A stretch of 64,000 bases of DNA, from the NCBI RefSeq assembly GCF_945956965.1, contig NZ_CAMFJS010000020.1, positions 33,375-97,374 on the forward strand, in the 5' to 3' direction. The position numbers were made by a program, and so were the translations under genes. Shown piece after piece: positions 33,038-40,366 of the stretch. This DNA is from an uncultured Roseateles sp. Its GTDB lineage: Bacteria; Pseudomonadota; Gammaproteobacteria; Burkholderiales; Burkholderiaceae_C. Within the stretch, counting starts at the first letter, position 1. Each line of letters starts with the position of its first letter. The notes below the pieces were generated by a model. That model had not been told where the DNA came from and ran no database searches. It saw nothing but the letters and a program-made list of their open reading frames with translations.

Positions 33038-33940
33038 GTGTGCCTCCGCCGAAAGCTCCGCTGCCTTGCCCTGAGCGCCAGCGCACTGCTGCTCCTCAGC
33101 GCCTGCAGCCCGCGCCAGTATTTGCTGCGCCAGGCCTCGGGCGAGATTGCCAGCCAAGCCCATGCGACAGAGGAAGACCTGGGCCTGGCCAAGGATGCCG
33201 GCGCCTTCTACCTCAAGCTCTCCGAAGCCCTGCTGCGCCAAGACCCCGGCAACGCCAAACTCGCTGAAAGCGTGGCCGCCGGCTTTACCCAATACGCCTA
33301 CGCCTTTCTGGCCTGCGAGGCCGATCGCATCGAGGCCCGCAGCCCGACTGAGGCCCAAGCCCTGCGCGAACGTGCCGCACGCATGTACGCGCGCGCCAAG
33401 CGACACGCCATGGCCATGCTGGAGCAGCAAACGCCCGGCCTGAGCGCCGCGCTTGATTCCGCTGGCAGCGCCAGCAAGAGCAACACAGCACTGCGCGTGA
33501 AGCCCGATCAGGTCGGCCTGGCCTACTGGGCCGCAGCCGCCTGGGGCGGGCAAATCAGCCTGTCCAAAGACTCGCCCGAGATCGTGGCCCAGCTGCCCGC
33601 CGCCATGCGCTTGGCGCAGCTGGCCTATGACGCAGAGGCCAGCTATGGCGCCGGCGCACTGGCCAGCTTGACGGGCCTGTTTGAAGCCAGCCGCCCCGGC
33701 GGCTCCGCCACCAGCGCCCTGCCCTACTTCGACCAGGCCATTGCCTTCGCCGGCCAGCAAGCCGGGCCCGCCCTTTTAGCCAAGGCCGAAGGCCATGCCC
33801 TGCCGGCCCAGGACCGCGCGGGCTTTGAAGCCCTGCTGCGCCAAGCCATCGCTGCCACCCAAGGCCGCCTGGATTTGCCCAGCCAGGTGGCACGCGAGCG
33901 CGCGCAGTGGTTGCTGAGCCAAGCGGCCGACCTGTTTTGA
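33038..33940 (+). CDS. TRAP-transporter-associated lipoprotein (TatT family)
   Basis: 300 residues with a lipoprotein signal (LLLLSAC, lipidated Cys23 if the GTG at 33038 is used). The remainder is alpha-helical with TPR-like repeats (EEDLGLAKDAGAFYLKLSEALL; AMRLAQLAYDAEASYGAGAL), matching the TatT component described for T-component TRAP transporters, in which a trimeric TPR lipoprotein partners the substrate-binding protein. It lies directly before dctP- and dctQM-like genes on the same strand, which supports the assignment. Confidence 0.82.
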   Translation: MCLRRKLRCLALSASALLLLSACSPRQYLLRQASGEIASQAHATEEDLGLAKDAGAFYLKLSEALLRQDPGNAKLAESVAAGFTQYAYAFLACEADRIEARSPTEAQALRERAARMYARAKRHAMAMLEQQTPGLSAALDSAGSASKSNTALRVKPDQVGLAYWAAAAWGGQISLSKDSPEIVAQLPAAMRLAQLAYDAEASYGAGALASLTGLFEASRPGGSATSALPYFDQAIAFAGQQAGPALLAKAEGHALPAQDRAGFEALLRQAIAATQGRLDLPSQVARERAQWLLSQAADLF

Positions 33941-33977
33941 TTTGTTTGACTTGATTGCTAACTTCAAGAGGCCTGTG

Positions 33978-35012
33978 ATGCCGACCCACTTTTGCCGCCG
34001 CGCGCTGCTCGCCACCCTGGCGCTGACCATCGGCCTTTGCAGCCCGGTGGCCCAGGCCCAAGCCGGCAAACAGCTGCGCATCGCCAGCCTGGTGCCCAAG
34101 AACTCGCTCTACCACCGTCAGCTGATCGAGATTGGCGAGGCCTGGCGCGCCGCGCAGGCGGCCGAAGGGGGCAGCGCGAAGTACCTGATCTTCCCCGACG
34201 GCAGCCAAGGCGGCGAGGCCGAGATTGCCCGGCGCATGCGCATCGGCCAGTTGCAGGGCGGGCTGCTGTCCGTCGTGGGCCTGCGCGAGATCGAGCCCAG
34301 CGTGGCGGCGCTGCAAAACCTGCCGCTGCTGTTCCGCAGCTGGGAGGAGCTGGACTATGTGCGCGAAAAAATGCGCCCGGCCATGGAGAAGAAGTTTCTC
34401 GACAAAGGCTTTGTGGTGCTGGCCTGGGGTGATGCGGGCTGGGTGCGCTTCTTTTCCAAGACCGCCGCAACCCGCCCCGAAGACTTCAAAAAGATGAAGT
34501 TTTTCGCCTGGGGCGCTGAGGCAGAGCAGCAAGACATCATGAAAAGCCTGGGCTACACGCCCGTGCCGCTGGAGACGGCCGACATTCTGCCCGCTATCCA
34601 GACCGGCATGATCAATGTCGTGCCCGCCACGCCCTACTTCGCCCTGGCCAGCCAGGTCTACACCTCGGCGCCGAATATGCTGGACATCAACTGGGCACCC
34701 ATCGTCGGCGCCCTGGTGATCACCAAAAAAGCCTGGGACGAGATGAGCCCCGCCGTGCAGCGCCAGGTGCGCGCCAGCAGCGACAAGGTGGCCGTGCAAA
34801 TACGCGCCCAGGCGCGGCGCGAAGTGGACGAGGCGGTGGAGGCCATGCAAAAGCGCGGCCTCAAGGTCAACAAGCCCTCAGCCGGCGAACTCAAGGAATG
34901 GACCGAGCTGGCGGAGAAGCTCTACCCGCGCATCCGCGGCGCCATGGTGCCGGCCGACACATTCGATGAAGTGTTCACGCATGTGAAGGCCTTCCGCTCG
35001 GGCAAGCCCTAA
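33978..35012 (+). CDS. TRAP transporter substrate-binding protein (DctP family)
   Basis: About 344 residues; the ATG at 33978 is preceded by AAGAGG, and a signal peptide follows (RRALLATLALTIGLCSPVAQAQA). DctP-fold landmarks: LRIASLVPKNSLYHRQL at the first strand, and the conserved middle KMKFFAWGAEAEQQDIMKSLG, where the ligand-binding region normally has an Arg-rich motif. The divergence there suggests a ligand that is not a simple C4-dicarboxylate. It is in a three-gene unit with the TatT-like lipoprotein and a fused DctQM permease. Confidence 0.85.
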   Translation: MPTHFCRRALLATLALTIGLCSPVAQAQAGKQLRIASLVPKNSLYHRQLIEIGEAWRAAQAAEGGSAKYLIFPDGSQGGEAEIARRMRIGQLQGGLLSVVGLREIEPSVAALQNLPLLFRSWEELDYVREKMRPAMEKKFLDKGFVVLAWGDAGWVRFFSKTAATRPEDFKKMKFFAWGAEAEQQDIMKSLGYTPVPLETADILPAIQTGMINVVPATPYFALASQVYTSAPNMLDINWAPIVGALVITKKAWDEMSPAVQRQVRASSDKVAVQIRAQARREVDEAVEAMQKRGLKVNKPSAGELKEWTELAEKLYPRIRGAMVPADTFDEVFTHVKAFRSGKP

Positions 35013-35033
35013 GAGAAACAAGAAGAAGAAACC

Positions 35034-36905
35034 TTGCGCGTGCATTTTTTCAAAACGCTTTTCTCCCGCTTCGACGAAGGCCTGGCCTCATTGGCCTTGG
35101 CCTTGATGTGCTTGATCCCGCTGGCGGAAATCATGGCGCGCCCCTTGCTGGGCAGCGGCATCGAGAACGCCTCGGTGCTGGTGCAGCATCTGGGCCTGGT
35201 GATGACGCTGTTCGGTGCCGTGGCGGCGGAGCGTTATGGCCACCTGACTACGCTGGCCGGTGGCGTGGCCGCTTTCACTGACGCAACAGGTAGTCGCGGC
35301 GCTCAGCTGGGCCGCAGCGCACGGCGTGTCTTTGCCGAAGGCAGCGCGGCCCTCGTCTGCGGGCTGCTTTGCTATGCCAGCTGGCGCTTTGTGGCGAGCG
35401 AGCGCGAGGTGGCCCACGCCCTGGCTTATGGCGTGCCGGGCTGGTGGATTCAGCTGGTGATGCCGCTGGGCTTCGGCCTCTTGGGTTTGAAGCTGGGTGC
35501 GCGCTGCTTTGCGGCCGGGCCTGCCAAAGTGCTGGCCGCCTTGGGCTTCCCGCTGCTGGGTTTTGTGCTGGGCCAACACTTCGACGGCCAGGCCTTGCCC
35601 CTGCTGCCCCTGGCGCTATGGGTGATCGCCATGCTGGTGTGCGGCGCGCCCATCTTTGCCGGCTTGGGCGGCCTGGCCCTGGCGCTGTTCTGGCAAGACG
35701 GGCTGCCGCTGGCCACCGTGCCGCTGTCGCACTACCAAATCACGGTCAACCCCTCGCTGCCGGCGCTGCCGCTGTTCACGCTGGCCGGGCTGATATTTGC
35801 CCGCACCGGTGCAGCGCAGCGCCTGGGCCATTTGTTCCTGGCGCTGTTCGGCGGCAGCCCTAGCGGCACGGCGGTGGCCGCGGCCCTGCTGTGCTCGGTG
35901 TTCACCGCCTTCACCGGCGGCAGCGGCGTGACCATCTTGGCCCTGGGCGGTTTGCTCCTGCCCTTGCTGCGTGAGGCGGGCTACCCCGAGCGGCGCGGCA
36001 TCAGCCTGGTCACCAGCGCCAGCGCGCTGGGTGTCTTGCTGGCGCCCTCGGTGCCGCTGATCATGTACGCCATCATGGCCCGCGTGCCTATCAACACCAT
36101 GTTTCTGGCCGGCCTGGTACCGGCGCTGGTCATGGTCGCTTGCTTGCTGGTGTTTGGCGGTTATCTGCGCCGGGGTGGCTTGGGCGAGCCTGTTGCGGCC
36201 AATACAGCCAATGCGGCGAACGGGCTGACGCCCCGGCACGTTGGCTCGGTCTTCTCTGCTTTTTGGGCAGCGAAATGGGAAGTCTTGGCGCCCGTGGTTG
36301 CTATCGGCGCCCTGGCCAGCGGCCTGGCCACGCCGACCGAAAGCGCGGCGCTGACTGCGCTCTACGCCCTCCTCACCCAAGCGCTTGCGCACCGCGACCT
36401 GAGCTTGGCGCGACTGGCTCAAGTCTTGTCGGACTGCGCGCAAATCATCGGCGGGGTGATGCTGATTTTGGGCATGGCCCTGGGCCTGACCAATTTCCTG
36501 GTCGATGCCGGCATTCCGGACGCCGCCATCGAATGGGCCCAGGGCAGCCTGCCCAATAAGTTCGTGTTCCTGCTGGCGCTCAATGTCTTTTTGTTTGCGG
36601 CCGGTGCGCTGATGGAAATCTACGCCGCTCTGGTGGTGCTGGTACCACTGCTGCTGCCGGTGGCGATGAGCTATGGCATCGACCCGGTGCACTTCGGCAT
36701 CATCTTTCTGGCGGCGATGGAGATGGGCTTTTTGTGCCCGCCGGCCGGCATGAATGTCTATTTCGCCTCGGCCATGTTCGGCAAACCGATTCGTTATGTG
36801 GCGGTTTCGGTGCTGCCCGCGCTGTTGGCTATCTTCATCGGCACCGTGCTGATTTCCTGGCTGCCGGTGCTGGCAACGGGCCTGCCGGGCCTGCTGACAC
36901 ACTGA
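35034..36905 (+). CDS. Fused TRAP transporter permease (DctQ-DctM)
   Basis: 623 residues. The first ~180 residues correspond to the small DctQ subunit (FDEGLASLALALMCLIPLAEIMARPLLG), joined to a DctM large subunit of about 430 residues with the expected repeated helices (FTAFTGGSGVTILALGGLLLP; FGIIFLAAMEMGFLCPPAGMNVYF). Uptake should be driven by a sodium or proton gradient. The start is a TTG at 35034 or a GTG at 35040; the A-rich AGAAGAAGAAA serves as ribosome-binding site. It ends just before a convergent minus-strand gene. Confidence 0.85.
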   Translation: MRVHFFKTLFSRFDEGLASLALALMCLIPLAEIMARPLLGSGIENASVLVQHLGLVMTLFGAVAAERYGHLTTLAGGVAAFTDATGSRGAQLGRSARRVFAEGSAALVCGLLCYASWRFVASEREVAHALAYGVPGWWIQLVMPLGFGLLGLKLGARCFAAGPAKVLAALGFPLLGFVLGQHFDGQALPLLPLALWVIAMLVCGAPIFAGLGGLALALFWQDGLPLATVPLSHYQITVNPSLPALPLFTLAGLIFARTGAAQRLGHLFLALFGGSPSGTAVAAALLCSVFTAFTGGSGVTILALGGLLLPLLREAGYPERRGISLVTSASALGVLLAPSVPLIMYAIMARVPINTMFLAGLVPALVMVACLLVFGGYLRRGGLGEPVAANTANAANGLTPRHVGSVFSAFWAAKWEVLAPVVAIGALASGLATPTESAALTALYALLTQALAHRDLSLARLAQVLSDCAQIIGGVMLILGMALGLTNFLVDAGIPDAAIEWAQGSLPNKFVFLLALNVFLFAAGALMEIYAALVVLVPLLLPVAMSYGIDPVHFGIIFLAAMEMGFLCPPAGMNVYFASAMFGKPIRYVAVSVLPALLAIFIGTVLISWLPVLATGLPGLLTH

Positions 36906-36959
36906 GTGCGAAAGATCAACGACCGGGCGATGTGACGATGTGGCGATAGGGCAAGGTGG

Positions 36960-36985
36960 CCACTCACGCCAGCGGCCCTGAGTGG
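36960..36985. terminator. Hairpin between convergent genes
   Basis: CCACTCA (36960-36966) pairs with TGAGTGG (36979-36985) in the 108-base gap between the TRAP permease and the convergent secreted-protein gene. No T-run. Confidence 0.4.
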
Positions 36986-37013
36986 ACCGGCCGCCACGCG
37001 CTCCGCTAAGGGG

Positions 37014-37454
37014 CTACAAACGCTTCAATCGCAGTGTCAAACTGCCGGCGCTGGCGCCCTTATTGCTCCACATCCAGCAATGGTCCTGCGGTGAGCTAAT
37101 CGTCAACTCACCCTGAGCCTGCTGCACTTGCTGCTGCCGCTCGGGGTAGCTGACTTGCTTGCCCAGGTGGAAATGGATGTTGAAGTCCAGCGCCTGGTCG
37201 GACTCAAACTGCCACGCAATGCGCTGCCCTTGGGCCACGGGCCCGCAGACCTCGGCGAATTTGCCGGCCGCCACGGGCAGGCTGACTTCAAACACGCCGG
37301 CATCACTCCAGACCAAGGGGGTGATCTCGGCACGGGCTTGGCCCGCGCCCAGCGCCAGCGATAAGGCCGCCGAGGCAGCAAAGCCTGGCAAGAATGAACG
37401 GGCCTGCCATGAACGGACTGGCAAGGCGCGGCACTGTAGATTTGGCATAAGCAT
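37014..37454 (-). CDS. Small secreted protein, possibly a GOLD-like beta-sandwich
   Basis: About 146 residues starting MLMPNLQCRALPVRSWQARS, with a signal peptide ending near GAGQARA. The mature protein is about 100 residues: VCGPVAQGQRIAWQFESD, DFNIHFHLGKQVSYP and HCWMWSNKGASAGSLTLRL. Two cysteines (VCG and HCW) are placed to form a disulfide. The alternation suggests a beta-sandwich like the GOLD or emp24 fold (tentative). The frame is open to 37778, but only 37454 or 37448 begins a signal peptide. Upstream on the same strand are the 28-codon frame and the LexA-type box, so it may be SOS-controlled. Confidence 0.6.
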   Translation of the reverse strand: MLMPNLQCRALPVRSWQARSFLPGFAASAALSLALGAGQARAEITPLVWSDAGVFEVSLPVAAGKFAEVCGPVAQGQRIAWQFESDQALDFNIHFHLGKQVSYPERQQQVQQAQGELTISSPQDHCWMWSNKGASAGSLTLRLKRL

Positions 37455-37512
37455 GCTCGGCGAGCAACTATCAAAAGCTGGCAGTATGGCGCCTAGCCAC
37501 ACCGCCCCGCTT

Positions 37513-37599
37513 TCACAACCAGCGCCACACCCGCAACAGCCACAGGGGCACATGCTTGATCGGCGCGGGAGTGTAGGTCTGGCGGTAGAGAGATTGCAT
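37513..37599 (-). CDS. Putative 28-residue peptide next to an SOS box
   Basis: ATG at 37599 to TGA at 37513, 28 residues. It begins MQSLYRQTYTP and ends in VPLWLLRVWRWL, with four tryptophans and a basic, hydrophobic C-terminal half that could lie on or in a membrane. Most codons end in G or C (23 of the 27 after ATG), like the real genes around it. AAAGG lies about 10 bases upstream. A perfect CTGT-N8-ACAG box starts 54 bases further upstream. Size, hydrophobicity and box recall SOS-induced membrane peptides such as TisB, but there is no sequence similarity I can claim. It may equally be non-coding. Confidence 0.45.
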   Translation of the reverse strand: MQSLYRQTYTPAPIKHVPLWLLRVWRWL

Positions 37600-37653
37600 G
37601 ATTCAAAGGCCTTTGCTAGAGCTTGTATGCTGGGGCAGTGATTCAGTGAAATA

Positions 37654-37669
37654 CTGTATGAACATACAG
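37654..37669. promoter_or_regulatory. LexA-type SOS box
   Basis: CTGTATGAACATACAG fits the CTGT-N8-ACAG LexA consensus exactly and is preceded by TA. It stands in the gap between the minus-strand peptide/secreted-protein genes and the plus-strand peptide-binding protein (start 37730). It could act on either side, and the AT content stands out from the surroundings. Confidence 0.65.
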
Positions 37670-37729
37670 CATATCGACAGATCGCGGGCTTGCCAAGCCC
37701 TGGCGGTGAGAAGTTTGGAGAATTTTTTG

Positions 37730-39349
37730 ATGCGATCTTTTGTGACGATTCAGGGCCGGTCCGCCGCCACGCGAGCACTGCGGGTAGCCGCCGTTGCCTT
37801 GGCAGTGGCGTCAGCCGCCGCCCTCCCCACCCAGGCGCAAACCCTGCGCTGGGCGGCGGCGGGCGACCCGCTCACCCTGGACCCCTACGCACAAAACGAA
37901 ACGCTGACCAATGTGGTGAACGCCCAGGTCTACGAGTTCCTGGTGGCGCGCGACAAACAGCTCAATCTGGTGCCTCTGCTGGCCACCGAGTGGAAGCAGA
38001 CCGGGCCGCTGAAGTGGGTGTTCAAGCTGCGCCCCGGCGTGAAGTTCCACGACGGCCGGCCCTTCACGGCGGAAGACGTGGTGTTCTCGCTGCAACGCGC
38101 CCAGCAGCCCAGTTCGCAAATCGCCATGTACGCCAACGCGCTGGGGGATGCGCGCGCCGTTGACAAGCTGACGGTCGAGTTCACCCTGCGCCAGGTCAAC
38201 CCGATTTTTCTGCAGCACCTCAACACGCTCTACATCATGAGCAAGGGCTGGGCCGAGGCCCATAAGGCGACGAAAACGCAAGACTTCTCCGCCAAGGAAG
38301 AAAGTTATGCCGCCTTCAACGCCAACGGCACCGGCCCTTTCCAACTGGTCAGCCGCGCGCCCGACAGCAAGACCGTCTTCAAACGCAACCCCGCCTACTG
38401 GGGCAAGATCGAAGGCAATGTGCAGGAGGTGGTCTACACCCCGATCAAGAGCGACGCGACCCGCATCGCCGCCCTGGTGTCGGGTGAGGTGGACTTCGTG
38501 CTGGACCCTTCGCCGCGCGATCTTGAAAAGCTCAGCGCCACGCCCGGCGTGAAGGTCATCAACGGGCCCGAGAACCGCATCATCTTCATCGGCCTGGATC
38601 AAGGCCGCGAGACCTTGCTGGGTGGCAGCGGCAAGAACCCCTTCAAAGATGTGCGGGTCCGGCGCGCGCTCTACCAGGCCATCGACATCGAGGCCATCAA
38701 GACCAAGCTGATGAACGGCCAATCCGCCCCCACCGGCGCGGTAGTGCCTTCACCTTTGGGTGCCTTCAATGACCCGGCGATCGAGGCGCGCCTGCCCTTT
38801 GATGTGGCGGCGGCCAAAAAGCTGCTGGCCGAGGCCGGCTTCGCCAATGGCTTTGAGTTCACGCTGGACTGCCCCAATAACCGCTACGTCAACGACGAGC
38901 GCATCTGCATGGCCCTGGCCTCGCAATGGGCCAAGATAGGCGTCAAGGCCCGCGTCAATGCGCAGCCCAAGGCCATCATCTTCAACAAGCTGGAACAGCT
39001 GGACACCAATGCCTATTTGTTCGGCTGGGGCGGCTCCATCACCGACCCGGAAAGCATCTTCACCTCGCATTACCGCAACCGGGGTGAGCATGGCGTGGGC
39101 GAATACAACCGCGGCAACTTCAAGGATGATGAGCTGGATGCCATCGTCGCCGCCAGCTCCAAAGAGGCTGACCCGGCCAAGCGGGAAGTGCTGATTCGTC
39201 AGGCCTTCAAGCGCCAGGCCGAGCAAGTGCACTACATCCCGCTGCATCGCCAGTTCATCCCCTGGGCCGCGCGCAGCAACGTCTCGGTGGTGCACCGCCC
39301 GGACAATTGGCTGGAGTGGCGCTGGGTCAACGTGGCCGAGAAGAAATAG
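37730..39349 (+). CDS. Family 5 extracellular solute-binding protein (peptide/nickel type)
   Basis: About 539 residues; the ATG at 37730 follows GGAG and begins a signal peptide (...LAVASAAALPTQAQT). The mature N-terminus LRWAAAGDPLTLDPYAQNET and WVFKLRPGVKFHDGRPFTAEDVVFSL are standard for DppA/OppA-like proteins. It should deliver peptides or a similar ligand to an ABC importer, but no permease or ATPase gene is adjacent. A LexA-type box lies 61 bases upstream of its start. The cytochrome b561 gene follows. Confidence 0.88.
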   Translation: MRSFVTIQGRSAATRALRVAAVALAVASAAALPTQAQTLRWAAAGDPLTLDPYAQNETLTNVVNAQVYEFLVARDKQLNLVPLLATEWKQTGPLKWVFKLRPGVKFHDGRPFTAEDVVFSLQRAQQPSSQIAMYANALGDARAVDKLTVEFTLRQVNPIFLQHLNTLYIMSKGWAEAHKATKTQDFSAKEESYAAFNANGTGPFQLVSRAPDSKTVFKRNPAYWGKIEGNVQEVVYTPIKSDATRIAALVSGEVDFVLDPSPRDLEKLSATPGVKVINGPENRIIFIGLDQGRETLLGGSGKNPFKDVRVRRALYQAIDIEAIKTKLMNGQSAPTGAVVPSPLGAFNDPAIEARLPFDVAAAKKLLAEAGFANGFEFTLDCPNNRYVNDERICMALASQWAKIGVKARVNAQPKAIIFNKLEQLDTNAYLFGWGGSITDPESIFTSHYRNRGEHGVGEYNRGNFKDDELDAIVAASSKEADPAKREVLIRQAFKRQAEQVHYIPLHRQFIPWAARSNVSVVHRPDNWLEWRWVNVAEKK

Positions 39350-39395
39350 CCCCCCGCTTCACAAGCCAGCAAACTGGCGGGGCTATGCTGGCCCC

Positions 39396-39971
39396 ATGAC
39401 GAGCTCAAAAACCACCACCACCACGACCCCGCCTGCGCATTACGACAGCCGCAGCATCCGCTACCACTGGCTCAGCGCCGCGCTGGTCTTGGGGCTGTGG
39501 ATCATGGGCCAGTGCATCGACTTCTTCCCCAAGGGCGACGCGCGCATCACCGCGCGCAGCCTGCACATCAGCTTCGGCATCGTGCTGGGCCTTGTGCTGG
39601 TGCTGCGCCTGGCGTGGCGCCGCAATGCCGCTGCTGCCAAGCTACCGCCGGCGCAAGCAGGCTTGCCGGGGAGGCTGGCCATAGGCGCGCATCACCTGCT
39701 CTACCTGCTGCTGGCGGCCACGGTGCTGATCGGCATGGCCTGCGTCTGGATTCGCGGTGACAACTTGTTCAATCTGTTCACCGTGCCGGCGTTTGCCCCC
39801 GGCAACAAGGCCTTGCGCCATGAGGCGGTGGAACTGCACGAGTTGGCCGCCAATTCCCTGCTGATGCTGGCCGGCCTGCATGGCGCCGCGGCCTTGGCGC
39901 ACTACGGCTGGCTGAAAGACAAGGTGCTGCAGCGCATGTGGCCCAGCTTGCGCGCTCGCGCAGGCCGATGA
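39396..39971 (+). CDS. Cytochrome b561-family membrane protein
   Basis: 191 residues, four predicted membrane helices after a Thr-rich tail (MTSSKTTTTTTPPAHYD). Histidines suited as heme b ligands: RYHWLSAAL in helix 1, SLHISFG in helix 2, GAHHLLYLLL in helix 3, and AGLHGAAALAHYGWLKD in helix 4. Members accept electrons from quinol or superoxide. It lies 46 bases after the solute-binding protein gene; a GCCAG-CAAA-CTGGC hairpin (39365-39378) separates them. Confidence 0.85.
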   Translation: MTSSKTTTTTTPPAHYDSRSIRYHWLSAALVLGLWIMGQCIDFFPKGDARITARSLHISFGIVLGLVLVLRLAWRRNAAAAKLPPAQAGLPGRLAIGAHHLLYLLLAATVLIGMACVWIRGDNLFNLFTVPAFAPGNKALRHEAVELHELAANSLLMLAGLHGAAALAHYGWLKDKVLQRMWPSLRARAGR

Positions 39972-40081
39972 GTTGAAGCCGAACTGACGAGTAGACAGGC
40001 TGGCAGACAAGGCCGGGCGCATACTGCGCCCATCCGCTGGCAATTTCAGCGCTTTGTTTGCGCTTGACCGCCAGGCCCGCC

Positions 40082-40342
40082 ATGTCACAACTCCCCCCCT
40101 TCTTCCATGCCGATTCCGGCACCGTGCGTTTTTGGACGCTGATCGGCGATGACTGGGTTGGCGCCAGCATCAGTAAAGAGACGCTGCACTACGTCTTCAA
40201 TCGCGACAAAAGCGATGACCAGCCGCTGCCGACCTATCTGGCCCATGCGGCCGCGATTGAAGCCGCCGTGCGCCGCCGCATCGCCGGGGGCTCGTACCAG
40301 CCCGTGATCCTGCGCGAGCCGGATCTGCGCCTGCCGGCCTAG
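40082..40342 (+). CDS. Small conserved hypothetical protein (DUF1488-like, tentative)
   Basis: 86 residues starting MSQLPPFFHADSGTVRFW. The pattern VRFWTLIGDDWVGASISKETLHYVF followed by a helix AIEAAVRRRIAGGSYQPVILRE looks like the DUF1488 fold, which I assign tentatively. No catalytic residues are evident. The frame is open back to 40058; the ATG at 40082 is preferred because the upstream residues add no recognisable element. It converges with the M14 peptidase gene, with 24 bases between stops. Confidence 0.55.
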   Translation: MSQLPPFFHADSGTVRFWTLIGDDWVGASISKETLHYVFNRDKSDDQPLPTYLAHAAAIEAAVRRRIAGGSYQPVILREPDLRLPA

Positions 40343-40366
40343 AGCCGCGCGGCGCCACCGCGCCCA

